Origin: Asterias amurensis
Taxonomy: Eukaryota > Echinodermata > Asteroidea > Forcipulatida > Asteriidae
Direction of reading: 5' to 3'
Length of the DNA: 64,000 nucleotides
Assembly: GCF_032118995.1 (NCBI RefSeq)
Contig: NC_092662.1
Location: 4,960,001-5,024,000 of the forward strand
Shown here: one piece after another, positions 42,601 through 53,400 of the stretch
How positions within the stretch are numbered: the first letter of the stretch is position 1
How the letters are laid out: each line of letters begins with the position of its first letter
The notes under the pieces: model-generated
The model's input: the letters and a program-made list of their open reading frames with translations, nothing else
What the model was told of the DNA's origin: nothing
The model's database searches: none
Made by a program: the position numbers and the translations under genes

Positions 42601-45600
42601 ATAAATTGTTTAAAAACTCACACAACAAAAGTGTCAAATTCTCGTATCCATCTCTCGATTCCTTTCCGGATTGAACCCAGCCGACTGTGAGACATCTCGT
42701 CCCCTTGGCTTAGATCGTCGGCAAACTTAATGGTCAGTTGCCGGTGGGTCGCGATGTAGCCCTGTAGCTGTGATAGCTGGTCTGTATCGCGGTCACTCAG
42801 CACGATGGTAAAGTGATTGGCCAGCTTAGACCACGCCCTCTCGCTGATGTGAAGACGTCGGGCAGTAGAGAGGGAATTGGCTTCGGTGACCTACAAAGAC
42901 AAAAGCAGGATCGGTGATAATCGCTAACAAACATAGAATTCGAACTGTCTCAACAGGGCAATCGGTGGTCTAGTTGGTAAGACACTGCTCTAGAATTGCA
43001 AAGGTCGTGGGTTCGAATGATTAATGAAGAATAAAACTAAGGAGGGAGGTTGAGGGAGGAGGCTGGTTCAACCACTAAAGGGTCAACCACTAAAGGGTTG
43101 AAAACACTAAGGACAAAATCAAAGGATGGGAAAGTCGAACAAAATAATATTTGGGTTACCTTGAGGGCCAAGTTGTAGGCTGCCCCACTCCACAGTTCCT
43201 TCTCTCTGGAGAGTGCGATGACCTGGGTTTCAAGACGAGCTCGTTGGAGCTCGTACAACTCATGGTACTCTGCTAGTAGGCTACAAGAGAGAAAAAATGA
43301 GGGAAATCAAAGTGGTGAAAAGCAAGTTTGAATTGTAAGCGACACAGTGTTCAAGATGGTAAATCAAGTAAAACCTACAAAACAACGACAGATTTTTCAC
43401 TTTCTGTCAATGTTTTTTTTATTCAAAGCGCTTTATGATGGAGGCTCCAGAAGATCAATTTGTTTGAATACACATTGGTAAAAAGTCTAAGTTATTATAG
43501 AATGTTTTCAATCTTCTTTACTTACCCAGCGTTTTTTTCTGATTCAGCTAGTGCTGCTGCGAGCTGTAAACAAAACATATAAACAGTATAAATAAACTAC
43601 CAGGGAAAATGACTGGGTTTATTTTCAAACAATTTAGGGTTAAGCAAGTGGCTTCGGATAGTTCAAGATATGACAAAATAGGGAGACCACAAAATCAGGA
43701 CTAGATAGCTCAGTTGGTAGAGCGCTGGTGTGTTTATCCAGAGATTGCTGGTTCAAGTCCTAGTCTAATAAGTTTGTCTTCGTTCGACCCAAACTAAGTG
43801 CTTTACTTATCCTTGAAAACATAAAAGCTTCAGCCGTCGATTTCACAAAACTCTATCTAACTTAAGACTAATCTTTGGACTTATAAACACATGACTTAGG
43901 ACGAGTCCCAACCCTGCACTGTAGCATGCAGACCTTAAGATTAATCCTAAGTTAGGACGAGTCCTAACTCGAGATAAGATGAGTCCTAACTCTTTGTGAA
44001 ATCGACCCCAGGAGATTAAGAGAAAAGCCTGAAGTCAGGAAAAATTCTGGGAAAAAAAACACGCCTGGAACCAACCAGTGGCTTTTCAAAGCTAGAGCCA
44101 CTATCACTTCAACAACACAAGAGATCTTGAAATGGAGTAAGATTTAACTGTGAAGCTCACCTCTTGCTGTGCTTGCTGGGCCTGTGAGGTCACGACCTTG
44201 TCATGCTCCCTTACATCGGACAGCTCACTGAAAACAATAAATCCAGAAATGCTGAGTTTGTGACTTGATTCAACCCCAAATCTAGCTTTTGAAGTGTTGT
44301 TTCATGACAAAGTCATTTGTCTTAATTTCAGGTTCATGAGGAATTTTTCCTGGGGGTGGCTATTTGAAACAAAATTGATTAGCGGCTTACTCGGTTAGGT
44401 CTGATATGGACGTCTTGAAACGGAAGAGTTCCTCAGTCAACCTCCTGTCCAGAGCTCTCTGGGCCATGACTTCTTGATGTAGACTGGGAACAAGGTTGAG
44501 AAAAGATGTGTTACTTGTTGGACATCACAAATTTGCAAAGTGAAAAGAAATCAGTATAATGATGCAAGTTAACACTTAACATCCAACTTAAGGTAATGCA
44601 CATTGTCAAAAATGTTTGCGACAAGTCTTTGAAAGTAAAACCAAAGTTGACTTTCTCATTCCCGATGCTTGAAGCACATTCAAATCAAAACAATAGTAAG
44701 TTATCATAGTACAACCATCTTATTGTTCTCCCATTTAACCTTATTTGCCCAAAGTGAGGTTGGAAGGCGTAAAAGCCTGGCCATGTTTTGCATCATCTGG
44801 AATCTGTGTTCATGATTGATTTTTCAATGAGACATGACAATTGGGATAAGATGGGAAAATCAGATTGATTCGGTTCCTACCTCTTGACTTGTCGTGGTAC
44901 TTTGTCCAGCAGTTTGCTGTACCTCTGCCTGAGGTTAGCCAGGAGCTCCCCTCTCTCAGCACACTCTACACTAACCTGAGAGCAGTTATATAAAACAAGA
45001 CGTACAGAAAATGTCAACAAACAGAAAAGTAAAAGTAGTTGTTATAATCAAAAAGTTAATTTTTTAAAATTTTGAAATTCCAATAAAATATCTAAATTCA
45101 GTACGCTTTCCAACGAAATCCAACACTTTGTAGGTTGTGATTAGGACGAAAAATTAGTGAGCTGGGTGTTAAAATAATGAATTTTTGATGAAATTCGCAG
45201 GGAAAATATTTGATAATGGTAGCATTAAATATAAACCACATACCTGTCTGATCAGCTCATGGAATATCAGGTTGTAAATATTTTGCTCCTTTTTTATTAA
45301 CTCCAGAAGGTTGTGCATCTAAATAAGTGAGTGGACAAAAAATACAATCAGTCAAAAGTAAACGCAGTCAAAAGTATCAGGAACCGAGTTGGTTCACAAA
45401 GACAATCAAATAAAAACAATTTAAAAAAAAGCTGACAACAGCCAAAATCTCTCATTGCACAAATCAACAGATTTTTAATCAGTAACTCGGTGATACCTTT
45501 TCTAGTCATTGTGAAATAAGCAGTATTAGCGGTAACGATGGTGGGATTCGAACCCACAACCATGTGATCTGGTGATTGCAAGTCCAGTCTGTGTAAACAC

Positions 45601-48600
45601 CTGCAACTAGTAGGGACCTTTGTGTTCTAACTTTTTGGCAACAACTCCCTGTAGTTTTGCACACACTTCCAAACTGGGGATCTTCACCCAACTGGGAACA
45701 CAAATCCCACTAACAGATCCTCGGTTTCACCTACCTGTGTGGGTCCTTTGATCTCGATCTCTTCGTCGTCAATCCCGGTTTTCTTTAACATCAGATCTAA
45801 TGTTTCTTTAAGCTGTAGGACTTCGTAGCGACTGGCTGGTTTCCTGTGTTAAACAACCACAACAAGATATAAGACAAATCTTTGAAGTACAGACTGTAGA
45901 CCACTTGCCCTTTGGTTACATCTCATTCGCTTTATGCGGTTTCTCCTAGCAGTGCCATGTTTTATTAAAGGCAGTGGACACTATTGATAATTACTCAAAA
46001 TAATTTTTTGCATAAAAACTTACTTGGTAACGAGTAATGGGGAGAGTACATGGGGATAGTACAAAACATTGTGAGAAACGGCTCCCTCTGAAGTAACATA
46101 GTTTTCGAGAAAGAAGTAATTTTCCGCGAATTTGATTTTGCAACCTCAGATTTAGAATTTGAGGTCTTGAAATCAAGTATCTGAAAGCACACAACTTTGT
46201 GTGACAAGGGTGTTTTTTCTTTCATTTTTATCTCGCAACTTCGATGACCGATTGAGCTGAAATTTTCACAGGTTTGTTATTTTATGCATATGTTGAGATA
46301 CAGCAAGTGAGAAGACTGGTCTTTGACAATTACCAATAGTGTCCATCGCTTTAAAACAGATGTAATACCATATCTTAGGGCCCTAGTACAAGACTGCTTT
46401 TACTGACAACTTTTTGGGGTAATCTTGAAATTCGTTAACTCACATTGAAGGGAAGGAGATCTGGTTCTGCTCAGTGTCGATCAGCTTGGTGGTGTATTTG
46501 CTGAAATGGAAACAAACAAAACTTATATCAATGACAGAATAAAATAAAAAACAGCAAAAGAATTTTTTTTTAAGTAAACAGGGGTAAAAAAAAAAAATAC
46601 CCAGAATAAAAAGACAAGATGAATAGACACAAGGTGTAGGTTCAGAAAGATAACTTAAAAAAGAGCAAAATATTGCCGGAAAAAAATTGATTTGAAAATG
46701 TTGTTGACTTGACTTACTCATCTTGGAAGTCTAGATTCTGGACTCCCTTTGCTTTTACAACATGGTATTCTGAAGGAATCAAAGAGTCTGGTACACTCAT
46801 GCCCTGCAGGGGAAAATATGTAAGAAATTATAAATGAACTGCATGCTGATTAAATGACATTTAAAAAACTGTTGATGGCGTTGATTAATTTATTGGGTTG
46901 TTTTGGCTAAGGGGTTGAGAGCACTTGAACCATGTTCTGGTGTTTCTGTTCAGCAGAGTGTGGGGTTCGAGTCCTGGGCCCAATTTCATAGAGCTGCTAA
47001 GCACAAAAATTTGCTTAGCATGAAATTTTGGCCTTCATAAAAACAGGATTTCCAACCAAATTTCCACGTGATTTTCAAGATAAGCAAACAGCTGAATACC
47101 AGTAATGGGCAATATGCATCAAATGGAAATTTTGTTGGTAATCATGTTTTTATCAAGGAAGAAATTTCATGCTAAGCAAATTTATGTGCTTAGCAGCTCT
47201 ATGAAAATGGGCCCAGGTCTTAACACTTCTGTCATTAAGCAAGACACTTGGCCATTGCCATTTCGTCCGTTGGATGGGCAATCAGGTTCAAGGCTCAGTG
47301 GTTTCTATCCCTGCATTTCATCTCGACGGACCCAAGTTTAATTCCCGGACCAGAGCCTTGCATGTGGATTTGGTTTTTCAGTTGGGCGTTTAATAACTCC
47401 CCGCTACCCTTTTATTATGAAAGAAGCTCATCAGGCTGGTAAAATATAAACTTATTAAATGAATAAGGAGACGACAATCATCTCTCAACAGAGACGAGGG
47501 AGGGTACAAACTTTCACACATATGGGACCCCTTCATACCCCAAGTTCCACCCCGGGGGAGGACACAATCGGCCAAACCACCATCCAGTGGCCGTAGCAGG
47601 AAACAGCGCCACCAACCGACTGGTGGTGCCTTGTTCTGAGGATGACTAGTGAAACATAAACGAAAATTACGTGAGTATTGGCTTTGTTTTCATAGAAAAT
47701 TCATTTAATAAGTTTACCCTTTTATTCCCTTAATTTATACATGCTAAAGGCTTTATTGGGCCAGAACTTACCTGGTCTTTGTCGGTCTGCTTAACCAAGG
47801 CTCTGACAGAGCTAGCATCTTGTGATGGATCTACCTTCCCTGGAGTCTTATCAGCAAATGCAACGTCGTACAGGAATGAAATATCCCTAAACAAACCAAA
47901 ACCAAAAGAGATGACAAGTTCAGATAAGTTTAAAAATATGTTTACCATCACACATTAGCCATCCCTGGGGTAGATTTCACAAAGAGTTAGGACTAGTCCT
48001 AGGAGATATTAAAAATGTATGGCTAGTCCTAAGTTAGGACAAGTAACTCGTCCTAACTCAAGATAAGACTAGTCTTAACTCATTGTGAAATCCACCCCAG
48101 GGCCACAAACAAGCACTCATGGGCTACTAAAGCTATACAACTTTTAACTAAACTGTTGTTCTCCAAACTGTCAAGAGGTTTAAGCTAAAAGAGCTCTATA
48201 AATTTGGGTCCAGCGAGTATGTTTACAAACCTTCCTGCGCCAGTCATGGAAACTGGCTGATCGGTCAAATGTTGGAAGCGTCTTCTACGATTTGGAAAGT
48301 TCCACATATTAGCACTGGGGGCCCCCGCCTTGATGGCCTGATGAGAAGGAAAAAAAAAAGGAAAATTACTTATAAGAAAGTGTAATTTAAAGGCAGTGGA
48401 CACTATTGGTAATTACTCAAAATAATTATTAGCATAAAACCTTACTTGGTAACAAGTAATGGGGAGAGGTTAATGGTATAAAACATTGTGAGAAACAGCT
48501 CCCTCTGAAGTGGAGTACTTTTCGAGAAAGAAGTAATTTTCCACGGATTTGATTTCAAAGACCTCGGTTTTTGAATTTGAGGTCTGGAAATCAAGCATCT

Positions 48601-49453
48601 GAACGCACACAACTTCGTGTGACAAGAGTATTTTTTTGTACATTATTATCTCACAACTTCGACGACCAATTGAGCTCAAACTTTCACAGGTTTGTTATTT
48701 TATGCAAATGTTGAGATACAGCAAGTGAGAAGACTGGTCTTTGACAATTACTAATAGTGTCCACTGTCTTTAAACAACATTTTATTTCTAGAGGGTGGTT
48801 TAGAGATTTGATCAACTCACCTTGTTCTTGGCCTTTTGTACACCCTTCTGTTTGAGCTTTTCCTTGACCCCAGGGGAGGGGATATTTGTCAGCGCATTGA
48901 GAATCTCTTCGGGGATGAACTCACTTTGGAGTGAGGTTGGCAAGGGTCTGGATCTGTCAATGGCGTTGTCGCTAGATCGTAGATCTGGTAAGGGTGCGAC
49001 ATCTTGGGCTGTAAAACGTGATGGTTAGAGGGAGTTAACTCAACATTTTCATTGTAATGCTAATTAAAAAGGTTTTTTTTCAATCACAGCGACAATGATT
49101 GAGAGGGCCTTCAGATGTACCTTTAATGATTAATTAAAAGGGATTTTGCATGAATTGCATTTATTGCGATAATGGGGACTGTTCAATGACGAACAGAAGA
49201 CATTCTGAGCAGTTGATTAACACTTCCTTTTTCAGCGTAAAATAACTCACTTGTTTTATTTTCTTGTTTTCATTCTAAACTTGAATTATTTCACTACAAC
49301 CTGTCACTATTTACCTTCATTCTTTGCAACAATGACTCTTGTTCTTCTGGGCGTTGGGCTGTTTTGACCCTCATCTTTGGGTTCTGCTGGGGGACTTGGT
49401 TCCCGTCCGCCGACATCACTCATCTCTGGCATTGAAGCAACTACTGAAGTCAT
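30689..49453 (-). CDS. AXDND1: AXDND1-like axonemal dynein light chain domain protein, 26 exons
   Basis: Probably a ciliary or flagellar protein; vertebrate AXDND1 is mainly a sperm protein. Exons on the minus strand: 49453-49315, 49008-48821, 48337-48231, 47886-47772, 46803-46718, 46500-46444, 45843-45735, 45318-45244, 44975-44881, 44483-44391, 44227-44161, 43563-43526, 43280-43160, 42890-42622, 39627-39537, 39001-38819, 35884-35833, 35511-35295, 35056-34963, 34551-34361, 34153-34057, 33453-33286, 32858-32778, 32086-31940, 31366-31251, 31076-30689; 3384 nt, 1127 residues. The diagnostic block is IFHELIRQVSVECAERGELL (exons 8-9, about residues 286-305), the core of the axonemal dynein light chain domain. 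It is followed by a long helical, coiled-coil-prone region and a Pro/Ser/Thr-rich tail ending RSKKGK. Length agrees with human AXDND1 (about 1010 residues). The start chosen is the first Met (MTSVVASMPEMSD). Confidence 0.93.
31428..31739. mobile_element. TTAA-bounded MITE, family CCATTGGACACTTTC, AXDND1 intron 24
   Basis: Starts TTAAAGCCATTGGACACTTT and ends AAGTGTCCAATGGCTTTAA, a clear terminal inverted repeat. It is shorter than its relative at 29636 because of an internal deletion. Confidence 0.85.
33506..33912 (-). mobile_element. tRNA-derived SINE, AXDND1 intron 21
   Basis: Antisense copy with a tail-side ATAATAATAT, body ACCAAATAAGGTACTCAAGG and AACACATGGGACCAACGGCT, and tRNA-like head ending TAACCGCTCGGCCACGACAC. 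Closely similar to the copy at 41266. Confidence 0.85.
34602..34854. mobile_element. Palindromic MITE, family GGGCCCAATTTCATAGAGC
   Basis: Ends are GGGCCAATTTCATAGAGCTG and CAGCTCTATGAAATTGGGCC. The family also occurs at 46976-47214. It lies in AXDND1 intron 19. Confidence 0.82.
35600..35802. mobile_element. Partial MITE in AXDND1 intron 17
   Basis: Shares GCTCCCTGAGCGATAA, ATGTCAGACAGAAATATTTC and CCAATTCTGTAGCGTTACTT with one half of the element at 27952-28333, in reverse orientation. Confidence 0.65.
37128..37515. repeat. Diverged GCTTAC-rich repeat in AXDND1 intron 16
   Basis: Contains GCTTACCGTAAGCACAG, CATGAAATTGGGCCCTGC and ATATGAAATTGGGCA, the outer motif of the GGGCCCAATTTCAT family with a different interior. 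Possibly two overlapping insertions. Confidence 0.5.
37956..38341. mobile_element. TTAA-bounded MITE, family AAAGGCAGTGGACACTATTG
   Basis: Same family as 18789-19175, inserted in the opposite internal orientation in AXDND1 intron 16. Both ends and the central hairpin are recognisable. Confidence 0.88.
38342..38770. mobile_element. Chimeric SINE remnants directly abutting a MITE
   Basis: Antisense SINE body (GCAGCCAATCAAACCAGGAA, GATGTCCCATCCGAAGGACA) is followed by a sense-strand SINE 3' end (GTTTGTATATACTCAGCGCC, then ATATTATTATTATAA). The two orientations show more than one insertion or a rearrangement. Confidence 0.6.
39040..39500. repeat. Degenerate tandem repeat in AXDND1 intron 15
   Basis: Several imperfect copies of a roughly 50-bp unit built on GTAGGTTTTTG/GTAAGTTTTTG followed by GGGCTGAGTAGC. 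Spacing is irregular, with a gap of unrelated sequence at about 39110-39270. Confidence 0.65.
39696..40118 (+). repeat. Tandem array derived from a tRNA-like SINE head
   Basis: The unit GACTGCAGGACTTGCAATCA repeats singly or doubly, followed by CAAGGTTGTGGGTTTGAATC and CTACCAAGCTAATCGGTTA, giving about five higher-order copies. The parent sequence looks like a tRNA with box B-like GGTTTGAATCC. Single antisense copies are at 45535-45602 and 54088-54175. Confidence 0.85.
40166..40360. mobile_element. Short inverted-repeat element in AXDND1 intron 14
   Basis: Ends are AATAGACCGATCCA and TGGATTGGTCTATT, with GCTCCGCCC and GGGCGGAGC just inside. About 195 bp, GC-rich; a relative is at 6613-6826. 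Confidence 0.78.
41266..41685 (+). mobile_element. Full-length tRNA-derived SINE
   Basis: Head GTCGTGGCCGAGCGGTTAAG (tRNA-Leu/Ser-like box A) and GGTTCGAATCC (box B, 41333-41343), then body TTAACCATTGCTTCGTCC and TATACTCAGCGCCTTGAGTA, and a TATTATTATTATTA tail at about 41666. The best copy of this family in the window; AXDND1 intron 14. Confidence 0.9.
41690..41980. repeat. Partial copy of the fold-back element at 13880-14196
   Basis: TATATTTGGTTTGCGGTAAT, GTAGATTGTTCGGGTGTTCG and CAGTTCTGAAAAGAACTGTC match the earlier element. It continues into TTGACTAGCTTGCTCTAGTC, a sequence not present there. Confidence 0.65.
42953..43018 (+). mobile_element. Truncated tRNA-like SINE head
   Basis: GGTGGTCTAGTTGGTAAGAC, then GTCGTGGGTTCGAAT. 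Only the tRNA-like part is present. AXDND1 intron 13. Confidence 0.7.
43590..43800 (+). mobile_element. tRNA-derived SINE, AXDND1 intron 11
   Basis: tRNA-like stretch TAGATAGCTCAGTTGGTAGA, then GGTTCAAGTCC as box B. Family blocks GGGAAAATGACTGGG lie before it and GTTCGACCCAAACTAAGTG after it. Confidence 0.7.
43835..44010. mobile_element. Palindromic element, family GATTTCACAAAGAGTTAGGAC
   Basis: GTCGATTTCACAAA and TTTGTGAAATCGAC bracket repeated CTAAGTTAGGACGAGTCC motifs. It is related to the element at 47963-48102. Confidence 0.75.
45535..45602 (-). mobile_element. tRNA-like SINE fragment
   Basis: Antisense GGTTGTGGGTTCGAATCCC with ACTTGCAATC upstream, the same head as in the 39696-40118 array. 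AXDND1 intron 7. Confidence 0.65.
45965..46354. mobile_element. TTAA-bounded MITE, family AAAGGCAGTGGACACTATTG
   Basis: Full-length copy; left end TTAAAGGCAGTGGACACTA, right end AGTGTCCATCGCTTTAA. It lies in AXDND1 intron 6, about 90 bp from exon 6. Confidence 0.9.
46894..47290 (+). mobile_element. tRNA-derived SINE interrupted by a palindromic MITE
   Basis: The SINE head TCAGCAGAGTGTGGGGTTCG ends at about 46975 and its body TCATTAAGCAAGACACTTGG resumes after 47214. Between them is a complete palindromic MITE (46976-47214). AXDND1 intron 4. Confidence 0.82.
46976..47214. mobile_element. Palindromic MITE nested in a SINE
   Basis: Ends are GGGCCCAATTTCATAGAGCT and AGCTCTATGAAAATGGGCCC, with TGCTAAGCA and TGCTTAGCA just inside. 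The insertion post-dates the SINE. Confidence 0.85.
47963..48102. mobile_element. Palindromic MITE of 140 bp, AXDND1 intron 3
   Basis: CCCTGGGGTAGATTTCACAA at the left pairs with TTGTGAAATCCACCCCAGGG at the right; inside, TTAGGACTAGTCCTA is itself palindromic. Confidence 0.8.
48387..48773. mobile_element. TTAA-bounded MITE, family AAAGGCAGTGGACACTATTG
   Basis: Full-length copy in AXDND1 intron 2, ending 48 bp before exon 2. Left end TTAAAGGCAGTGGACACTA; right end AGTGTCCACTGTCTTTAA. Confidence 0.9.
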
Positions 49454-50430
49454 TTTATCTTTGTTTTTGATATGTACGGCTCACTCATAAATAATCATCA
49501 GTCTACGGAAGTTCTTGTCATTGATAACTGTTTTTTTTAACACAAACAAAAAACTAAGGTCAATATTTATTTTAATCTCGAACATGCAAATAAGTTTGTA
49601 TGAAAATAAAAGCCTTTAAACCAAACTTTCAGTACCATGTGTGTTGACTCTTTTCACAGGGTTCTCCCAATGCCCATCAGGCTTATGTATGTCATGTGTC
49701 ATATGTGAGAATTGCAGGCCAATTAAATGCACAGAACAAAAATGGACAACAAATCTGAGAATGAAATGGATAATTATTATTAATAAAGACCACCTGCAAC
49801 AGAAGAGGGTACAGAAAGGACCACGAATTGCCCTCTTTGATCAGACAAGAACTAACTTTAAAAACTAAGTCTCTACCTATAACTAAGTTTGATTAAGAAA
49901 ACTGCTTCAATTAATTCAATTGCGGAAGTGTTATGTTGATGATGATGGAATGTTGATGATGGCCCCCTTAATAAAGCTGTTTTTGGTGGCTCATCAAAAA
50001 ATATTCAACTTTTCAATTCCAATCATGTCACGCCAAGTCACACCGAATTTTTGGCCCAAAGTATCGTTTTGAAAAGACGGAAAACAAAGACTTATAAAAC
50101 ATACCTGTGTCTACATCATGAAGATATGTTGAAATTAAAGATCACAAGACAAAAGGTAACTTTTTTGAGGATTTTTCATAAAACACTTCCACACGATCAA
50201 CTTGTTGTCAAGGGGGACATTTACGTTTACCGTATCTTAGAGTGGCGCCCTCTGCGTTAGAAAAGAGCCATGAACAAGATGGCGGCGCCCACTGACCAAA
50301 TAAAAAAGTAACTCCGCTGCAATTTCAAACAGGTTTTTACTACATTTTATCACATAAAACTTGCAGAATAAATTACTGAGTTGACGGCTAACACTTATGC
50401 TTACATCTAAGCTATAATCTGTTGCTTTTT
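49454..50430. promoter_or_regulatory. Divergent promoter region between AXDND1 and GEMIN4
   Basis: The start codons of these opposite-strand genes are 977 bp apart. The sequence is AT-rich and holds no recognised exon or repeat. The likely initiator for GEMIN4 (YY1-type) is at 50276-50286, close to the GEMIN4 side. Confidence 0.55.
50276..50286 (+). promoter_or_regulatory. YY1-type initiator motif upstream of GEMIN4
   Basis: AAGATGGCGGC is an exact match to the YY1 consensus that sits just downstream of transcription starts in many TATA-less housekeeping promoters. It lies about 145 bp before the GEMIN4 start codon. It overlaps a short upstream ORF (50270-50311, 13 codons plus stop), which would be in the leader if transcription starts upstream of it. 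Confidence 0.5.
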
Positions 50431-53400
50431 ATGATGTATTTTGAAGCTGAAATTGCTCTTCTTCAGAGCAGTTTTTATTGCTTTACCGACTGCACAAACG
50501 AGGCATTGCCGTTGGAACAGCGGGTAAACGTCAACGCTGTGTGTCACGCAATAAAAGAGGTAGTCCGAGGTCTGGACAGGGATCGGAGCGATGGTGAGAA
50601 ACTGCACTGGCACTTCAAGCTTCATGCTATCTTACTTTGCAAGTTGCTTAAAAAAAGAAAAAATCAAAAATGCAGAAAAAACAGAATGGCAGAAACAGAA
50701 GAAGAGAGAAGAAAACCACATCCACGTCCTTCGATGAAATCTGACAGTCACAATGTTGTCGACTGTGCAATGAAGGGTTTTGATGGAGTTATGAGAGCGA
50801 TACCAGATTGTGTTGATCTTGATCTCTACCTTGCAGTAGCCAAGAATTTGGAATGGGGATATCTTTGTTCACAGGTACAGCTGTTTTATTGTATCTGGGG
50901 TTTTTTTTTGTTTTTTTTTTACAATTGTCACATCATCCTCAGTGAAACTTGAAATTACGTGATAAAAGTCCATGTAGTCATACTATACTGTAAAAACTGA
51001 TGATGATTGTCTAGTCTAGTAACTTGTCTTGTCTAGTCTAGTAACAAGCCGACAACTGATGGCGCCTGATGACAACTGTCAGCAGTAAACCATTGTTAAT
51101 TATTAAAAAAGAGAGTCATAAATATCCAATCATTCATTCTGTTCAAAATATTGTATGTCAACTTAATTAGGAAAACGTTTATTTGTATTTGATCGAAGCT
51201 TTAGCCAGTTAAACATTTATAAAGCACTTTTATTTCTATTTATTATGAGTTTGCATTAAGGCTACACATTGTAAAAGTAATTTATATTTTAAAAGAACAT
51301 TGTTTTATTGACCCATCGGACTTTAAATTTCCTGTTTTACAAAATGAAATTCCTTTCATTCAACAATGCAGGTACTCCTCTCACTTCATAGTGAAGTGGC
51401 CAAGGATTTGCTTCAAGACATCTTGTCAACCTGCATCTCTGAGGGTCATCAGGAGTTCCTCATGAGTATCCTGATAAGCGTTCTTAAGCAAGTTCATCTT
51501 GACACTAAAAAACCTGAAATTCGCACCACAACAAACAAACCATCATGCACTGCTGCTGATGGTACTGGAGCTCTTCAACTAGTCATGTCTACCTGCCAGC
51601 AAATCCTCACAATGAAATCCGAGATTACCAAAAAGACAAAGAGATCTGAGGTGATTGAAGCCTTAAAGGAATGTCTCACCAACCTAGTCCATGAATTGTT
51701 TCCAACAGAAAGACATCCAGAAGTTAACGTTACAGATCCCACAAAACATTCAACAAAAGCACACCCATTACTGTCACTACTAAGTACAGGCTCAAACTGT
51801 CCGAGTGAAGTTTACTCTCTTCACCAAATCTGTTCAACAAATCTTGCAGATCATCTTTGTTCTTCTCCTTATAAAGAGGAAGTCAAAACTGCATCACTGG
51901 CAGACGGTAGTAAAGAGGAAGACAGTACAAAGTCTGTAAACTCAAACTCCTTACTAGTAGCTGTGTCGACTTTGGTTTCTACTTTACGAGATATCCTACT
52001 TGAAGACTGGACTGACTTCTTCATGATCCCTTCTTCAGATGTCTTACTCTGTGAGGAAATGGCATCTTCAGTCAGTAACATTCCTCACTCACCTCTTGAT
52101 GCGCCAAATGAGATTGCACGACTGGGTAGGAGTACCTTACAGTCACTTCAAAGGCTCGGACATCATCTTGATCAGCTGTCACCTGAAACCACACACTCAA
52201 TTCAAAAACATTGTAATGATCTGATTGGCTGTATCTCTGGTCAGCTGGACCAATGGGGAGATGTAGAGGATGAAATGACGTCAGCTGGTTCAGCGACTGA
52301 TACATACAGTAGAAACACATGGCTGGAGGAAGCTATTGGCAAGGTGGATGGAAGATTAAATGAGTATGAAGGTTGGTTCACACTATCGTGCCTTATACTT
52401 CACGGAGGCAGCGAAGGCGATTGCCTCCATGCCCTCTGGCCATTGCCTAGGTGCCCTTGAAACGTTTCGGTTGAAATTGACAATTTTCCCCATGGGTGCC
52501 ATTTACCAAGGAGAAAATGCCTTGGTGCCTTTGCCCTTTTTCAAAACGGGGCATAATATATTCAATTGGGGTTGAACTATTTTTTCAATTTCTATGTTTG
52601 AAGGTGCAAGTCGGAAGCCATACAACTGTTGTCTGCCATGTTGACAGGGATTACATTTAAGTTACGATACAGCCAGGGGAATCACCTTTTGCTGTTTCAC
52701 GCATCAAACTTTTACTGTTATTTTAAAATAAATTAAAATTAAGTCTTCCATTTTAACTTTCTTTCAGATTACCTTGGTCAGCTCTTGTCATCCCATGACC
52801 TGTGGGAGGAAGAGTCATGGATAGAATGTCTAGAAAGGAACACTGCCATTTTGGCTAATCCAAGGTGTGTACTTACTCAAAAATCAGTTGTGTTGCTCTT
52901 CTTCTTATTTCAAGAATAAAGAAATCACTACGAGTAGATCATACTGACAATGATTCTGTTTTGATTTGGATACTTACAGGTTTGTCAAACAGCTTATTGA
53001 CATTGTCATGGTGATGGATCAACAATACTTTTCTGAGGGTATAATTCAGAGAGTTTTAAAGGTGAGAAACAGTCCTGGAATTTCATCTTGGAAAGGGCAA
53101 AGCCATTTTCATGTTGAAAAGGGCACTTCCTTTGGAAAATTCTTTAAAAAATCTGTGGAAAATTTGTGGAGGGGTATCTAGGCCAAGGCCCCTGTGAAAT
53201 TCCAGGCCTAGAGAAAGTAGAAAAATTGTGTCAAATTTCTAGCAGTCCAGTCGTGTCCTGTGCAAAAAAACACGTCGGGCGGCGTGAAGTGGTTAATACG
53301 AGTAGAGTGGTAAAAAAGCTTAAATAACTCACAGTGATTTCTTCTTCTTCCGCATGTACTTTGTGTAGGTCTTCCTTGCCAGCTACGCACCTCTGCCGTT

